A stretch of 64,000 nucleotides of DNA from the NCBI GenBank assembly GCA_902363255.1, contig CABIZO010000002.1, positions 62,001 to 126,000 on the forward strand, in the 5' to 3' direction. Under the pieces are notes generated by a model that was not told where the DNA came from, did not search any database, and saw only the letters and a program-made list of their open reading frames with translations. Made by a program: the position numbers and the translations under genes. Source of the DNA: Peptostreptococcaceae bacterium. Its GTDB lineage: Bacteria > Bacillota > Clostridia > Peptostreptococcales > Peptostreptococcaceae. Below, piece by piece: positions 44,867 through 54,742 of this stretch. Within the stretch, counting starts at the first letter, position 1. The number at the start of each line of letters is the position of its first letter.

Positions 44867-46330
44867 ATGATTACAGGCGAATTAAGAAGCAAAGTAGATA
44901 AAATATGGGAAACCTTCTGGACTGGAGGACTTACAAATCCACTGGAAGTAATAGAACAATTCACATATTTATTATTCATCAAAGGGCTAGATGAAGTAGA
45001 AACAAAAAACGAAGCAGAAGCAATGCTTTTAGGAGTACCTTACGACAGAATATTCAATGATGAGCAACAACATTTAAGATGGAGCAAATTTGCAAACGAA
45101 GGAAATGCAGAAAAAATGTATGAAATAGTACAAAATGAAGTATTCCCTTTCATAAAAAAATTACATGGAAATAAAGAATCAGCATATGCAAAATACATGG
45201 GAGATGCAATATTCAAAATACCAACTCCTCTTATGTTATCTAAAATAGTTGATGGAATAAACAACATAGACTTAAAAAAGGACAAAGATACAAAGGGTGA
45301 CTTATACGAATACTTACTATCAAAAGTTGCAACAGCAGGAACTAACGGACAGTTTAGAACACCTCGTCACATAATAGACATGATAGTAAACCTTATGAAA
45401 CCAACACCAGAAGATATAATAGTTGACCCAGCAGCAGGTAGTGCAGGTTTCTTAGTATCATCACAACAATACTTAAGAGATAATCACCCAGAATTATTTT
45501 TAGTACAAGGATTAAAAGAGCATTTTAATAATAATATGTTCTATGGATTTGATATGGATAGAACTATGCTTAGAATAGGTGCTATGAACATGATGTTACA
45601 TGGTGTTGATAATCCTAATATAGAATACAAAGACTCATTATCAGAAGTAAATACTGACAAAGATAAATATACATTAATACTTGCTAACCCACCATTCAAA
45701 GGAAGTTTAGATTATGAAGCAGTAAGTGCAGACTTATTAAAAGTAACTAAAACAAAGAAAACTGAATTATTATTCTTAGCACTATTCTTAAGAACTTTAA
45801 AAGTAGGTGGAAGATGTGCTTCAATAGTTCCAGATGGAGTATTATTTGGAAGTACAAAAGGGCATAAGGATATAAGAAAAGAAATAGTAGAAAATCATAA
45901 ACTAGAAGCCATAATATCTATGCCAAGTGGAGTGTTTAAACCGTATGCAGGAGTTTCAACTGCCATAATGATATTTACAAAAACTAACACTGGTGGAACT
46001 GATAAGGTATGGTTCTATGATATGAAGGCAGATGGATACTCTTTAGATGATAAGAGAACTGAAATAGAAGATAATGATATAAATGATATAATTGAAAGAT
46101 TTAATAATCTTGATAAGGAAGTTGATAGAAAGAAAACAGAACAAAGTTTCTTTGTTGATGTGGAAGAAATAAGAGAGAACGGATATGATTTATCTATTAA
46201 TAAGTATAAAGAGATAGTTTATGAAGAAGTAGTATATGATGCACCTAAAGTTATTATGAATAGAGTTAAAGAGCTTGAGAAAGAGATAGCTGTTGGATTA
46301 GAAGAATTAGAAAGAATGCTAGAGGTGTAG
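44867..46330 (+). CDS. hsdM: Type I restriction-modification DNA methyltransferase subunit
   Basis: 487 residues, ATG after TTGGAGGAA. The N-terminal HsdM helical domain (LRSKVDKIWETFWTGGLTNP) precedes the N6-adenine methylase core: the SAM motif VDPAAGSAGFLV (about residues 187-198) and the catalytic ILANPPFKGSL (about 267-277). Forms the modification core with HsdS, encoded 3 bases after its stop. Normal length and no broken motif. Confidence 0.97.
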   Translation: MITGELRSKVDKIWETFWTGGLTNPLEVIEQFTYLLFIKGLDEVETKNEAEAMLLGVPYDRIFNDEQQHLRWSKFANEGNAEKMYEIVQNEVFPFIKKLHGNKESAYAKYMGDAIFKIPTPLMLSKIVDGINNIDLKKDKDTKGDLYEYLLSKVATAGTNGQFRTPRHIIDMIVNLMKPTPEDIIVDPAAGSAGFLVSSQQYLRDNHPELFLVQGLKEHFNNNMFYGFDMDRTMLRIGAMNMMLHGVDNPNIEYKDSLSEVNTDKDKYTLILANPPFKGSLDYEAVSADLLKVTKTKKTELLFLALFLRTLKVGGRCASIVPDGVLFGSTKGHKDIRKEIVENHKLEAIISMPSGVFKPYAGVSTAIMIFTKTNTGGTDKVWFYDMKADGYSLDDKRTEIEDNDINDIIERFNNLDKEVDRKKTEQSFFVDVEEIRENGYDLSINKYKEIVYEEVVYDAPKVIMNRVKELEKEIAVGLEELERMLEV

Positions 46331-46333
46331 GGT

Positions 46334-47515
46334 ATGATTAAGTATAAATTAGATGATGTATCAAAATTTATTAGGAATGGAGCTAATATAAAACAATTTG
46401 ATAATGCTAAAGGATATCCTATAACTAGAATAGAAACCATTGCTAATTCTAAAATTGACTTAGATAGAATGGGTTATGCAGATATATTTGAATTAGGTAA
46501 ATTTGAAGAATATCTTTTAGATACAGGAGATATATTAATGTCTCATATAAATAGTGAAAAACATTTAGGAAAGTCTGCTATTGTAGAAAATAATTCAGAA
46601 AAAATAATACATGGTATGAACTTATTATGTATTAGATTGGATGAAAATTTAGTTGATTCTAAATATATGTACTATTATTTTAATCACCCTATTTTTAGAA
46701 CTAAGTTACCTAAAATAACTAAAAAATCAGTTAATCAAGCTAGTTTCTCAGTTACAGATTTAAAAAATATAGAGATTGAAGTGCCTTCTATTGAATATCA
46801 AAAGAAAATAGTAGAAGTTTTAGATAAAGCTCAGGAGTTAATAGATAAAAGGAAAGAGCAAATAGAAGCATTGGATGAGTTAGTTAAATCAAGATTTATA
46901 GAAATGTTTGGTGACCCGGTTTCAAATCCTAAAGGATGGGAGAAAACAAATATTGGTTCTAAGTTTGAAATAAAAACTGGAGCAACACCAAGTAGAAAAG
47001 AAAATATATATTGGGAAAATGGAACGATACCTTGGGTAAAAACAACAGAATTAAAGGAAATTGTAATTAATGAAACTGAAGAGTATATAACTAAAGAAGG
47101 ATATAATAATAGTTCAGTTAACTTATTGCCTAAAGAAACTTTATTAATAGCTATGTATGGACAAGGGAAAACAAGAGGTATGACTGGAAAACTTGGAATT
47201 GAAGCTACTACAAATCAAGCATGTGCCTCTATTTTGCCTAACCCAGAAGAGAATATGGATTTTGTATGGTATCAACTTAAATTATCATATGAAGACTTAA
47301 GAAATCTAGGTAGAGGAGGAAGTCAACCTAACTTAAATACAAATTTAATAAAATCATATGAATTAATTTTCCCTCCAATGAAACTTCAAAATGAATTTGT
47401 ACACTTTGTTAACCAAGTCGACAAATTAAAACAACAAATGGAAACTAGCTTAAAAGAATTAGAAGATAACTTTAACTCTTTAATGCAAAAAGCATTTAAA
47501 GGAGAACTATTTTAA
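46334..47515 (+). CDS. hsdS: Type I restriction specificity subunit
   Basis: 393 residues; ATG 3 bases after hsdM. Two target-recognition domains, each followed by a conserved helical spacer. The first spacer is EYQKKIVEVLDKAQELIDKR with FIEMFGDPVSNPKGWEKTNI leading into TRD2 (KTGATPSRKENIYWENGTIP); the second ends LKQQMETSLKELEDNFNSLM. It sets the two half-sites of the DNA target. The recognition sequence cannot be read from the protein. No second hsdS, inverted repeat or recombinase for shuffling is adjacent. Confidence 0.96.
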   Translation: MIKYKLDDVSKFIRNGANIKQFDNAKGYPITRIETIANSKIDLDRMGYADIFELGKFEEYLLDTGDILMSHINSEKHLGKSAIVENNSEKIIHGMNLLCIRLDENLVDSKYMYYYFNHPIFRTKLPKITKKSVNQASFSVTDLKNIEIEVPSIEYQKKIVEVLDKAQELIDKRKEQIEALDELVKSRFIEMFGDPVSNPKGWEKTNIGSKFEIKTGATPSRKENIYWENGTIPWVKTTELKEIVINETEEYITKEGYNNSSVNLLPKETLLIAMYGQGKTRGMTGKLGIEATTNQACASILPNPEENMDFVWYQLKLSYEDLRNLGRGGSQPNLNTNLIKSYELIFPPMKLQNEFVHFVNQVDKLKQQMETSLKELEDNFNSLMQKAFKGELF

Positions 47516-47538
47516 TAAATAAGAATGGGGGAAGAATT

Positions 47539-50500
47539 TTGAGTAACTTTAACTTTTTACTAAGCAAGAAAAATTTCAAAAGTTTTAGTAATGCTTGTAT
47601 AGAAGCAGAAAAAAGTATATTAGTAAGTCCCTCAACTTGTGCAACTATAACAAGGAGGGCTTTGGAGTTAGCTGTAAAATGGTTGTATGCCAATGATAGT
47701 GATTTAAGAATACCTTATCAAGAAAATCTTAGCTCACTAATTCATAACAATACTTTTACAGAACTTATAGATTATGACATGTTGCCTATGCTTAAATATA
47801 TAGTTAAGCTAGGTAACGTATCAGTTCATACTAACCAAATGATAGATAGGGAAGAAGCAATACTAGCTCTTCATAACCTACATCAATTTGTTAGTTGGAT
47901 AGATTATTGTTATGCAGATGAATACACTGCCACAGACTTTGACGAAAGTTTATTACTTCAAGGTGAAGAAAAAAGAACAAGACCAGAGGAGCTTAAAGAC
48001 CTTTATGAAAGATTAAGCTCTAAAGATAAAAAACTTGAAGAAATGATAAAAGAAAATGAAAAGCTAAGAAAAGAGCTAACAGAAAAGAGAAAGTCTAACA
48101 CTGAAAACTATGATTTCAAAGTTGATGAAATAAGTGAATTTGAAACTAGAAAAAGATACATTGACTTAGAGTTAAAACTGGCAGGGTGGGAATTTAACAA
48201 AGATATTCGTGAAGAAGTTGAAGTTGAAGGAATGCCAAATGCCAGTGGTATTGGATATGTTGATTATGTTTTATATGGTGATAATGGAAAACCTCTTGCA
48301 GTAGTTGAGGCAAAGAGAGTAAGTAGAGATCCAAAAGTAGGCTCTACTCAAGCTAAGCTTTATGCTGATTGTTTAGAAAAAAAATATAATCAAAGACCAA
48401 TAATTTTTTATACTAATGGTTTTGAAACTTTTATATGTGATGATTACTCTGAAAGAAGAGTATATGGTTTTTACAAAAAAAGTGAACTTCAATTAATGAT
48501 AGATAGAAGAATATCTAGAAAAAGTCTAAAAAATATTAAGATAAATGATGATATATCTAATAGATATTATCAAAAGGAAGCTATAACTTCAGTATGTGAA
48601 GCTTTTGAGAAGAAGCAAAGAAAGGCTCTTTTAGTTTGTGCCACAGGTACGGGTAAAACAAGAACGGCTATTTCCCTAGTTGATGTGTTATCAAGACATA
48701 ACTGGGTTAAAAATGTTTTATTCTTAGCAGATAGAAAGGCTCTTGTTAAACAAGCTAAAAACAACTTTTCTAAGTTACTTCCAAACTTAGCTTTATGTAA
48801 TTTACTTGATGGCAAGGATAACCCAGAAGAAGCTAGAATGATTTTTTCTACTTATCCAACTATGATGAATGCTATTGATGATACTAAGTCTAAAGATGGT
48901 AAGAGATTATTTACACCAGGTCATTTTGATTTGATTATTATAGATGAGTCTCACAGAAGTGTTTATAAAAAGTATAAGTCCATATTTGATTATTTTGATA
49001 GTTATTTAATAGGGCTTACCGCCACTCCAAAGGATGATATAGATAAAAATACTTATTCTATATTTGATATGGAAAATGGTGTTCCAACTTATGCTTATGA
49101 TTATGATAAGGCAGTGGAAGATGGATATTTAGTTGATTATACTAGTATTGAAGTTAAGACTAAGGTTATGGAAGATGGTATAAAATATGATGACCTTAGT
49201 GAAGATGAAAAGTTGGAGTTTGAAGAAACTTTCAGTGATGATGAAAATATAGATGATGAAATAGGAAATACTGCTGTAAATGAGTGGTTATTCAATGCTG
49301 ATACCATAGATTTAGTTTTGAACAAGCTAATGAATGAAGGTCTAAAGGTTGAGGGTGAAGAAAAAATAGGTAAGACTATAATCTTTGCTAAAAATACTAG
49401 ACATGCTAAGGCGATAGTTGAAAGATTTAATAAATTATATCCTCAATACGGAAGTGATTTTGCTAAGGCAGTTGATTATAGTATAGAGTATGTGGATTCT
49501 ATAATTGATGATTTTTCTGATAAAAATAAAAATCCTCAAATAGCAGTTTCCGTTGATATGCTTGATACTGGTATTGATATACCTGAGATTTTAAATTTAG
49601 TATTCTTCAAGAAGGTAAGAAGTAAGACTAAGTTTTGGCAGATGATAGGTAGAGGTACAAGACTTTGTCCTGATTTACTTGGAGTAGGAATGGATAAGGA
49701 GAAGTTTTTAATATTTGATTTTGGTAATAATATTGAATTCTTTAAGTTTAATCCAAAGGGATACGAAGGTGGTAAGGTTGAAACTCTTACAGAAAAGCTA
49801 TTTAATTTAAAGGTTAGTATAGTAAAAGAACTTCAAGATATTAGATATGGTGAAGAGAAATATACAAAGGTTAGAAAAGACTTATTAAAAGAATTGATAA
49901 CTGCTGTGAAGTCTTTAAATGAAGATAGTTATTTAGTTAGAATGCATTTGAAATATGTGGAGATTTACAAAAATGAAAGTGAGTGGAATGTTATAGGGGC
50001 AGTGGCTCAAGATGATATAAGAAATCATATAGCTCCACTTATAACTTCCTATGGTGATGATGAGTTGGCTAAAAGATTTGATATTGTAATGTATAGTATA
50101 GCTTTAGCATATTTACAAAATAATAATGCAACTAAGGGAATAAAAAATGTAATATCTACGGCAGAGAAACTTTCAAAGCTGGGAACTATACCACAAGTTC
50201 AAGCTCAAAAGCATATGATAGAAAAGGCTATGAGTGAAGAATTTTGGGAAAGTGCAGATATATTTGCTTTAGATGAAGTGCGTATAGCTCTTAGAGATTT
50301 ACTTAAATATATTGAAAAGTCTAGTCAAAAAATATATTATACAGGATTTTCAGATATGATTATATCAGAGGAAACTAATGATTCTATGTATAATGCCAAT
50401 GACCTTAAGGACTACAAAAAGAAGGTGGAGCATTATTTAAATAGCCATAAAGATGAACTTGCCATATATAAGTTAAGAAATAATAAAAGAATTACTAAGC

Positions 50501-50874
50501 AAGATGTTGAAACTTTAGAAGATATACTTTTAAAACAACTGGGAAATGCTTCAGACTATGAAAAAGAATTTGGAAGTACACCAGTTACTCAACTTGTTAG
50601 AAAGTTAGTAGGACTTGATAGAAATGCTGCCAATGAAGCCTTTTCAGAGTTTTTAAATAATGATAGCTTTAATTCTAAGCAGATACATTTTGTTAAGCTT
50701 ATAGTTGATTATGTTGTTAAGAATGGCTTTATAGAGGATAATAGAGTTTTAATGGAAGATCCATTTAGAACTGTGGGTGGTATAATTGATTTATTTGAAA
50801 ATCATGTGGAGGAAAGAAATAAATTGATTATGACTATAAATGATTTGAAGAAAAATGTACTTGAAATAAGTTAA
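47539..50874 (+). CDS. hsdR: Type I restriction endonuclease subunit
   Basis: 1111 residues from TTG 47539, supported by GGGGGAAG 5-6 bases upstream. A DUF4145 domain (ACIEAEKSILVSPSTCATIT, about residues 15-120) comes first. Then the nuclease core YVDYVLYGDNGKPLAVVEAK (D...E-x-K, about 240-260), the SF2 translocase with Walker A CATGTGKTRTA (about 367), DESH box IIIDESHRS and LTATPKDD, and an EcoEI-type C-terminal domain (MIGRGTRLCPDLLG). The DUF4145 plus EcoEI_R layout marks this subfamily. It translocates and cuts unmodified DNA. Confidence 0.97.
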   Translation: MSNFNFLLSKKNFKSFSNACIEAEKSILVSPSTCATITRRALELAVKWLYANDSDLRIPYQENLSSLIHNNTFTELIDYDMLPMLKYIVKLGNVSVHTNQMIDREEAILALHNLHQFVSWIDYCYADEYTATDFDESLLLQGEEKRTRPEELKDLYERLSSKDKKLEEMIKENEKLRKELTEKRKSNTENYDFKVDEISEFETRKRYIDLELKLAGWEFNKDIREEVEVEGMPNASGIGYVDYVLYGDNGKPLAVVEAKRVSRDPKVGSTQAKLYADCLEKKYNQRPIIFYTNGFETFICDDYSERRVYGFYKKSELQLMIDRRISRKSLKNIKINDDISNRYYQKEAITSVCEAFEKKQRKALLVCATGTGKTRTAISLVDVLSRHNWVKNVLFLADRKALVKQAKNNFSKLLPNLALCNLLDGKDNPEEARMIFSTYPTMMNAIDDTKSKDGKRLFTPGHFDLIIIDESHRSVYKKYKSIFDYFDSYLIGLTATPKDDIDKNTYSIFDMENGVPTYAYDYDKAVEDGYLVDYTSIEVKTKVMEDGIKYDDLSEDEKLEFEETFSDDENIDDEIGNTAVNEWLFNADTIDLVLNKLMNEGLKVEGEEKIGKTIIFAKNTRHAKAIVERFNKLYPQYGSDFAKAVDYSIEYVDSIIDDFSDKNKNPQIAVSVDMLDTGIDIPEILNLVFFKKVRSKTKFWQMIGRGTRLCPDLLGVGMDKEKFLIFDFGNNIEFFKFNPKGYEGGKVETLTEKLFNLKVSIVKELQDIRYGEEKYTKVRKDLLKELITAVKSLNEDSYLVRMHLKYVEIYKNESEWNVIGAVAQDDIRNHIAPLITSYGDDELAKRFDIVMYSIALAYLQNNNATKGIKNVISTAEKLSKLGTIPQVQAQKHMIEKAMSEEFWESADIFALDEVRIALRDLLKYIEKSSQKIYYTGFSDMIISEETNDSMYNANDLKDYKKKVEHYLNSHKDELAIYKLRNNKRITKQDVETLEDILLKQLGNASDYEKEFGSTPVTQLVRKLVGLDRNAANEAFSEFLNNDSFNSKQIHFVKLIVDYVVKNGFIEDNRVLMEDPFRTVGGIIDLFENHVEERNKLIMTINDLKKNVLEIS

Positions 50875-50876
50875 TG

Positions 50877-50915
50877 AAAAAGAGATGTTAGCATAAATAC
50901 TAACATCTCTTTTTT
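50877..50915 (+). terminator. Rho-independent terminator after hsdR
   Basis: AAAAAGAGATGTTAG (50877-50891) pairs with CTAACATCTCTTTTT (50900-50914). Confidence 0.9.
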
Positions 50916-51029
50916 AATATATGTATTATACGAAATTTAGAAAATATACAGTTTAAAAAATAGTATCATAATGATTATTAAAAATGGCAAATAATATTTA
51001 TATATTTAAACCATAAGGAGTTGTAAAAA

Positions 51030-51317
51030 TTGAACAATACATGTGAACTATGTGACAGAAAAATAGATAAATTAACAAAACATCATTTACTACCTAGAGA
51101 AGAAGGTGGAAGTGATGAGCATATATCATATCTATGTTCAGATTGCCATAGACAAATCCATGCTTTATATACTAATAAGGAACTAGCCATAAGATTAGAT
51201 ACTATAGATAAATTGAAAAATGATGAACAAATATATAAATATTTGAAATTTATAAAAAAGCAACCTCCTAGTAAGGTAGCAACCATAAAAAAATCTAGAA
51301 ATGTAAGAAAATCATAA
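51030..51317 (+). CDS. HNH endonuclease-domain protein
   Basis: 95 residues from TTG 51030 behind AAGGAG. Zinc pairs CELC and CSDC flank the HNH motif: TKHHLLPREEGGSDEHISYL then CSDCHRQIHALYTNKELA. That is the short free-standing HNH form. It has its own leader and a terminator, next to the type I system. It may cut DNA non-specifically or be a defence or phage-derived nuclease; role unknown. Confidence 0.85.
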   Translation: MNNTCELCDRKIDKLTKHHLLPREEGGSDEHISYLCSDCHRQIHALYTNKELAIRLDTIDKLKNDEQIYKYLKFIKKQPPSKVATIKKSRNVRKS

Positions 51318-51361
51318 ATAATTATAGGAAAATAGAGAATAATTAAAATTCATATTACTTG

Positions 51362-51392
51362 AAAGGGGGTATCATTTTTGATACACCCTTTT
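51362..51392. terminator. Terminator (bidirectional), twin of 44547-44578
   Basis: AAAGGGGGTATCA and TGATACACCCTTT around a T loop, between the HNH gene and the convergent oxidoreductase gene. One base differs from the hairpin at 44547 over about 30. Confidence 0.8.
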
Positions 51393-51437
51393 ATATTGGA
51401 AAATTTTTTAGAAAAATAAATATTTATATTATAGTAC

Positions 51438-52211
51438 TTATTTTTGGATATGATATACGCTATGTGTTACTATTTTTCTCGGTGAAAATTTAGAAGAACT
51501 TACAATAATTTTATTCATTATTCCTGGAATAAAAACTGTACCCTTTGTTTGTAGTTTTTTGTAACCGTATTTTGCTACTTCCTTTGCTGTTGAGTTTTTA
51601 ATATTTTTAAATAATCCTGACTTTTCAAGGTTTGCTCTTTCTTTAAATTCTGTGTTAGTAGGTCCAGGACATAATGCCATAACAGATACACCACTTCCTT
51701 TAAGTTCAACAGATAGTGCCTCTGAGAAAGATAGAACAAAAGCTTTTGTTGCATAATAAATAGACATTAATGGACCTGCTTGAAATGCTGCAATGGAAGC
51801 TATGTTTAATATTTTCCCACATTTATTTTCCAACATGGGATTTAGATAATAGTGACATAATTGCATAAGAGATGTTATATTTACTTGTACCATATCTGTT
51901 TGTTTTTGCAAATCTAATTCTGCAAATTTACCAAAGTCTCCAAATCCAGCATTATTAATAAGAATATCAATAAATAATTCCTTCTCTAATGTATAGTTGA
52001 ATATATCGTAGGCTGAATCTTTTTGAGATAAATCTTTTTTATATGTATATACTTGTATACCATATTGCTTTTCTAATTCATTTTTTAAAGTAGTTAATTT
52101 ATCTTCATTTCTAGCAACCAAGACGAGATTATGTCCATCTTTTGCAAAAAGCTTTGCAAACTCCAAACCTATTCCACTGGAAGCACCTGTGATTAAAGTT
52201 GCATGGTTCAT
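51438..52211 (-). CDS. Short-chain dehydrogenase/reductase
   Basis: 257 residues; minus-strand GGGAGGA before ATG 52211. Classical SDR: cofactor site LITGASSGIGLEFAKLFA, NAG motif ILINNAGFGDFG, catalytic S (IASIAAFQAGP) and Y-x-x-x-K (YYATKAFVLSFSEALS), then CPGPTNTEF. Arg/Lys pattern after the second strand (VLVARNEDKL) suggests NADPH. Members of this subgroup act on varied small ketones or alcohols; the substrate is unknown. Confidence 0.92.
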   Translation of the reverse strand: MNHATLITGASSGIGLEFAKLFAKDGHNLVLVARNEDKLTTLKNELEKQYGIQVYTYKKDLSQKDSAYDIFNYTLEKELFIDILINNAGFGDFGKFAELDLQKQTDMVQVNITSLMQLCHYYLNPMLENKCGKILNIASIAAFQAGPLMSIYYATKAFVLSFSEALSVELKGSGVSVMALCPGPTNTEFKERANLEKSGLFKNIKNSTAKEVAKYGYKKLQTKGTVFIPGIMNKIIVSSSKFSPRKIVTHSVYHIQK

Positions 52212-52514
52212 TGTATATCCTCCCGTATCATTAAAATTTAATTAATTATGATATTAAAGATATATTAATATTAATAAGGAAAAATGTATAAATATACCAA
52301 AGAAACTACCGTATATATTAATACATACATTTATAAAGGATTAAAAAATGAATTAGAAGAAGTATATATTTGTTAGTTTTTTATTTGTATAACCTACTTT
52401 TACATAAAATTAATATAAAATATAAGAGTTAAGTCTAAAAAACAAAATCTAAGGTAACATTTTTAGAAAGGTTTTGTAAATATAAAAGATTAAATGGTGT
52501 AGGAGGGGAGTAGA
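52212..52514. other. Divergent intergenic region
   Basis: About 300 AT-rich bases with promoters for both the minus-strand oxidoreductase and the + strand macro-domain gene. No conserved box or hairpin stands out. Confidence 0.4.
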
Positions 52515-53510
52515 GTGGCATTTCAAATTGTACATAACGACATAACTAATATGGATACAGATGCAATAGTCAATGCTGCAAACTCAAACCTTATTATGGG
52601 TGGAGGAGTTTGTGGTGCTATTTTTAAATGTGCAGGAGAATATGAATTACAAAAAGCGTGTGAACAAATAGGTAAATGTGAAGTAGGTAATTCAGTTATT
52701 ACAAGGGGATACAATCTAAAGGCAAAATACATTATACATACAGTAGGACCAATATGGCGTGGTGGAAGTTACCATGAAGATGAGTATTTAAAAAGTGCAT
52801 ACAAAACTGCACTACAACTTGCAAAGGAAAACAATATAAAATCAATATCCTTTCCTTTAATATCTTCTGGAATTTATGGTTATCCAAAGAAAGAGGCCTT
52901 AAATATTGCCGTTGATACAATTAAGGAATTTTTAATGACTGAAGATATGGATATTTATCTTGTTGTTTTTGATAGAAATGCTGTATGTTTAAGTGAGGAT
53001 TTATACAAAGATATCAGTCATTACATAGATGAGTTTTATGAAGATGAGTATATATATAGAAGAGAAGTTAATAGAAATATAGATGAGTTTTCTCAAATTT
53101 ATAGCAGTGATTATTCATGTGAGGAAATAAGTTTTAAAAATAGGTCTTTAGAGGACGTTTTAAATAATATGGATGAAACTTTTTCAGAAATGGTGTTAAG
53201 GCTAATAGATGAAAAAGGCAAAAGTGATGTAGAAGTTTATAAGAGAGCAAATATGGATAGGAAGCTATTTTCTAAAATACGCAGTAATAAAAACTATAAT
53301 CCTAAAAAAACTACGGCTCTATCTTTAGCCATAGCCATGGAACTTTCCTTAGATGAAACAAAGGATTTACTTTTAAAAGCAGGATATAGTCTATCTTCTA
53401 GTCGTAAGTTTGACCTAATAATTGAGTATTTTATATATAATAAAAATTACGATATATATTTAATAAACGAGGCACTTTTCTCCTTTGATCAACCGTTATT
53501 AGCAACTTAA
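52515..53510 (+). CDS. Macro-domain protein with C-terminal HTH-like domain
   Basis: 331 residues from GTG 52515 (AGGAGGGG upstream). Residues 1-165 are a macro domain: DAIVNAANSNLIMGGGVCGA, YIIHTVGPIWRGG and ISFPLISSGIYGYPKKEALN. These are the ADP-ribose-binding and de-ADP-ribosylation loops. The C-terminal ~110 residues (FSEMVLRLIDEKGKSDVEVY, then RANMDRKLFSKIRSNKNYNP, then LAIAMELSLDETKDLLLKAG) look like an XRE-type helix-turn-helix. It likely binds or removes ADP-ribose and may link this to a partner; a VWA gene follows at 92 bases. Substrate unknown. Confidence 0.88.
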   Translation: MAFQIVHNDITNMDTDAIVNAANSNLIMGGGVCGAIFKCAGEYELQKACEQIGKCEVGNSVITRGYNLKAKYIIHTVGPIWRGGSYHEDEYLKSAYKTALQLAKENNIKSISFPLISSGIYGYPKKEALNIAVDTIKEFLMTEDMDIYLVVFDRNAVCLSEDLYKDISHYIDEFYEDEYIYRREVNRNIDEFSQIYSSDYSCEEISFKNRSLEDVLNNMDETFSEMVLRLIDEKGKSDVEVYKRANMDRKLFSKIRSNKNYNPKKTTALSLAIAMELSLDETKDLLLKAGYSLSSSRKFDLIIEYFIYNKNYDIYLINEALFSFDQPLLAT

Positions 53511-53601
53511 GTTTTGTCGCTTTTGAAGCGACCAATAACCTCCTGAAATTTAGTATTCTTTATTTATAAAATTGAAGAATGATAATTAGGGAGGTTTAAT
53601 T

Positions 53602-54255
53602 ATGAAAAAAAATTTAACAGAAGTTGTTTTTATACTAGATAGAAGTGGCTCAATGTCTGGGTTAGAAAGTGATACCATAGGTGGCTTTAACTCAATGATA
53701 AAAAAACAGAAAGAAGAAAAAGGATATGCCAATGTAACTACAATATTGTTTGATGATGAGATAGAAATGTTACACAAAAGTGTTGATATTAAAGAAGTGA
53801 AAAATATAACATCTAAGGATTATTATGTAAGAGGATGTACTGCCTTATTAGATGCCATAGGATATGGAATTAATTATATGATAAATGTTCAAAAGTCTAA
53901 GGATGAAGACAATAAGGCTGATAATGTACTATTTATTATAACTACAGATGGATACGAAAACTCTAGCAAGGAATATTCTTATGAAAAAATAAAAAGCATG
54001 ATTACTAAACAAAAGGAAAAATATAATTGGCAATTTTTATTTATTGGAGCTAATATAGATGCCATATCAACGGCTAAAAGTTTTGGTATATCTGAGGAGT
54101 TTGCATCAAACTATGTAAGTGATGAAGAAGGAACAAAGATTACTTATGAGGCTATGAATAGTGCAATTTCTAAATGCAGAAATAATAAAGCTATGGATGA
54201 AGATTGGAAAGCTATAATAGAAAAAGACTATAATATAAGAAAGAAATATAAGTAA
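53602..54255 (+). CDS. VWA-domain protein
   Basis: 217 residues behind GGGAGGT. A von Willebrand A domain with the full metal-ion-dependent adhesion site: EVVFILDRSGSMSGLESDTI (D-x-S-x-S), T in YVRGCTALLDAIGYGI and D in IITTDGYENS. No signal peptide, so cytoplasmic. It follows the macro-domain gene. In Clostridia this pairing recurs and has been seen as a likely NAD/ADP-ribose stress or conflict module; that idea is inference here. Confidence 0.9.
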   Translation: MKKNLTEVVFILDRSGSMSGLESDTIGGFNSMIKKQKEEKGYANVTTILFDDEIEMLHKSVDIKEVKNITSKDYYVRGCTALLDAIGYGINYMINVQKSKDEDNKADNVLFIITTDGYENSSKEYSYEKIKSMITKQKEKYNWQFLFIGANIDAISTAKSFGISEEFASNYVSDEEGTKITYEAMNSAISKCRNNKAMDEDWKAIIEKDYNIRKKYK

Positions 54256-54400
54256 AGGAAGTTTAGTTTTAATATATTATTATAATAGTTAACTCATATG
54301 AGAAGGAAGTTGTTATTAACTTATTATATTTAAAAAATAAGCTGATAGTAATGATGGTTATTATGTAGATAAAATAATTTAATAGGGGGTTCAATGAGGC
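54256..54400. other. Intergenic region before the ssrA-like repeat
   Basis: AT-rich, no ORF with a ribosome binding site. GGGGGTTCAATG at 54385-54396 precedes the repeat and looks like a weak remnant of a tRNA T-loop sequence, but I could not pair a T-stem. Confidence 0.4.
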
Positions 54401-54428
54401 TCGTCTCCACCATTGAAATCCACGAAAA
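54401..54428. repeat. 28-bp direct repeat resembling a tmRNA 3' end (copy 1, att-like)
   Basis: TCGTCTCCACCATTGAAATC followed by CACGAAAA is identical to 57115-57142. TCTCCACCA is typical of the tmRNA 3' terminus, a common island integration site. Each copy is followed by a terminator (54437-54470 here). The rest of a tmRNA gene is absent. Confidence 0.6.
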
Positions 54429-54436
54429 AAGAAAAG

Positions 54437-54470
54437 AAAACTACTAAGTTTATTACTTAGTAGTTTTTTA
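54437..54470. terminator. Terminator next to att-like repeat copy 1
   Basis: AAAACTACTAAGT (54437-54449) pairs with ACTTAGTAGTTTT (54455-54467) and has T-rich flanks on the + side. Confidence 0.8.
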
Positions 54471-54742
54471 TTTTAATTTATATTTTAGATGAACAATGTA
54501 TCTTAATTTTTTTTATTATTGCAATAATATTATTTAAAAAATACATTAAACTAAAAGTTAAATACAAGAAAATAGCTATTGAAGTATAATAACTTAGAAA
54601 TATATCCATATAATGAAAATATATAATATATAAATAAGATAAATCCTCCTCATTTTTATTTATTAGAAGAAATTTTAAATTTATCAAATATGTAATTAAT
54701 ATAGGAATTAAAAAATTAAATTTATTAAATAAGGAGATTTTT

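Noticed and set aside
46334..47515. Phase-variable shufflon at hsdS
   Set aside because: No second specificity gene, inverted repeat or recombinase next to it.
54380..54428. Complete tmRNA gene
   Set aside because: Only the last ~12 bases look like tmRNA; no T-stem pairing, no tag-peptide frame and no 5' acceptor half upstream.
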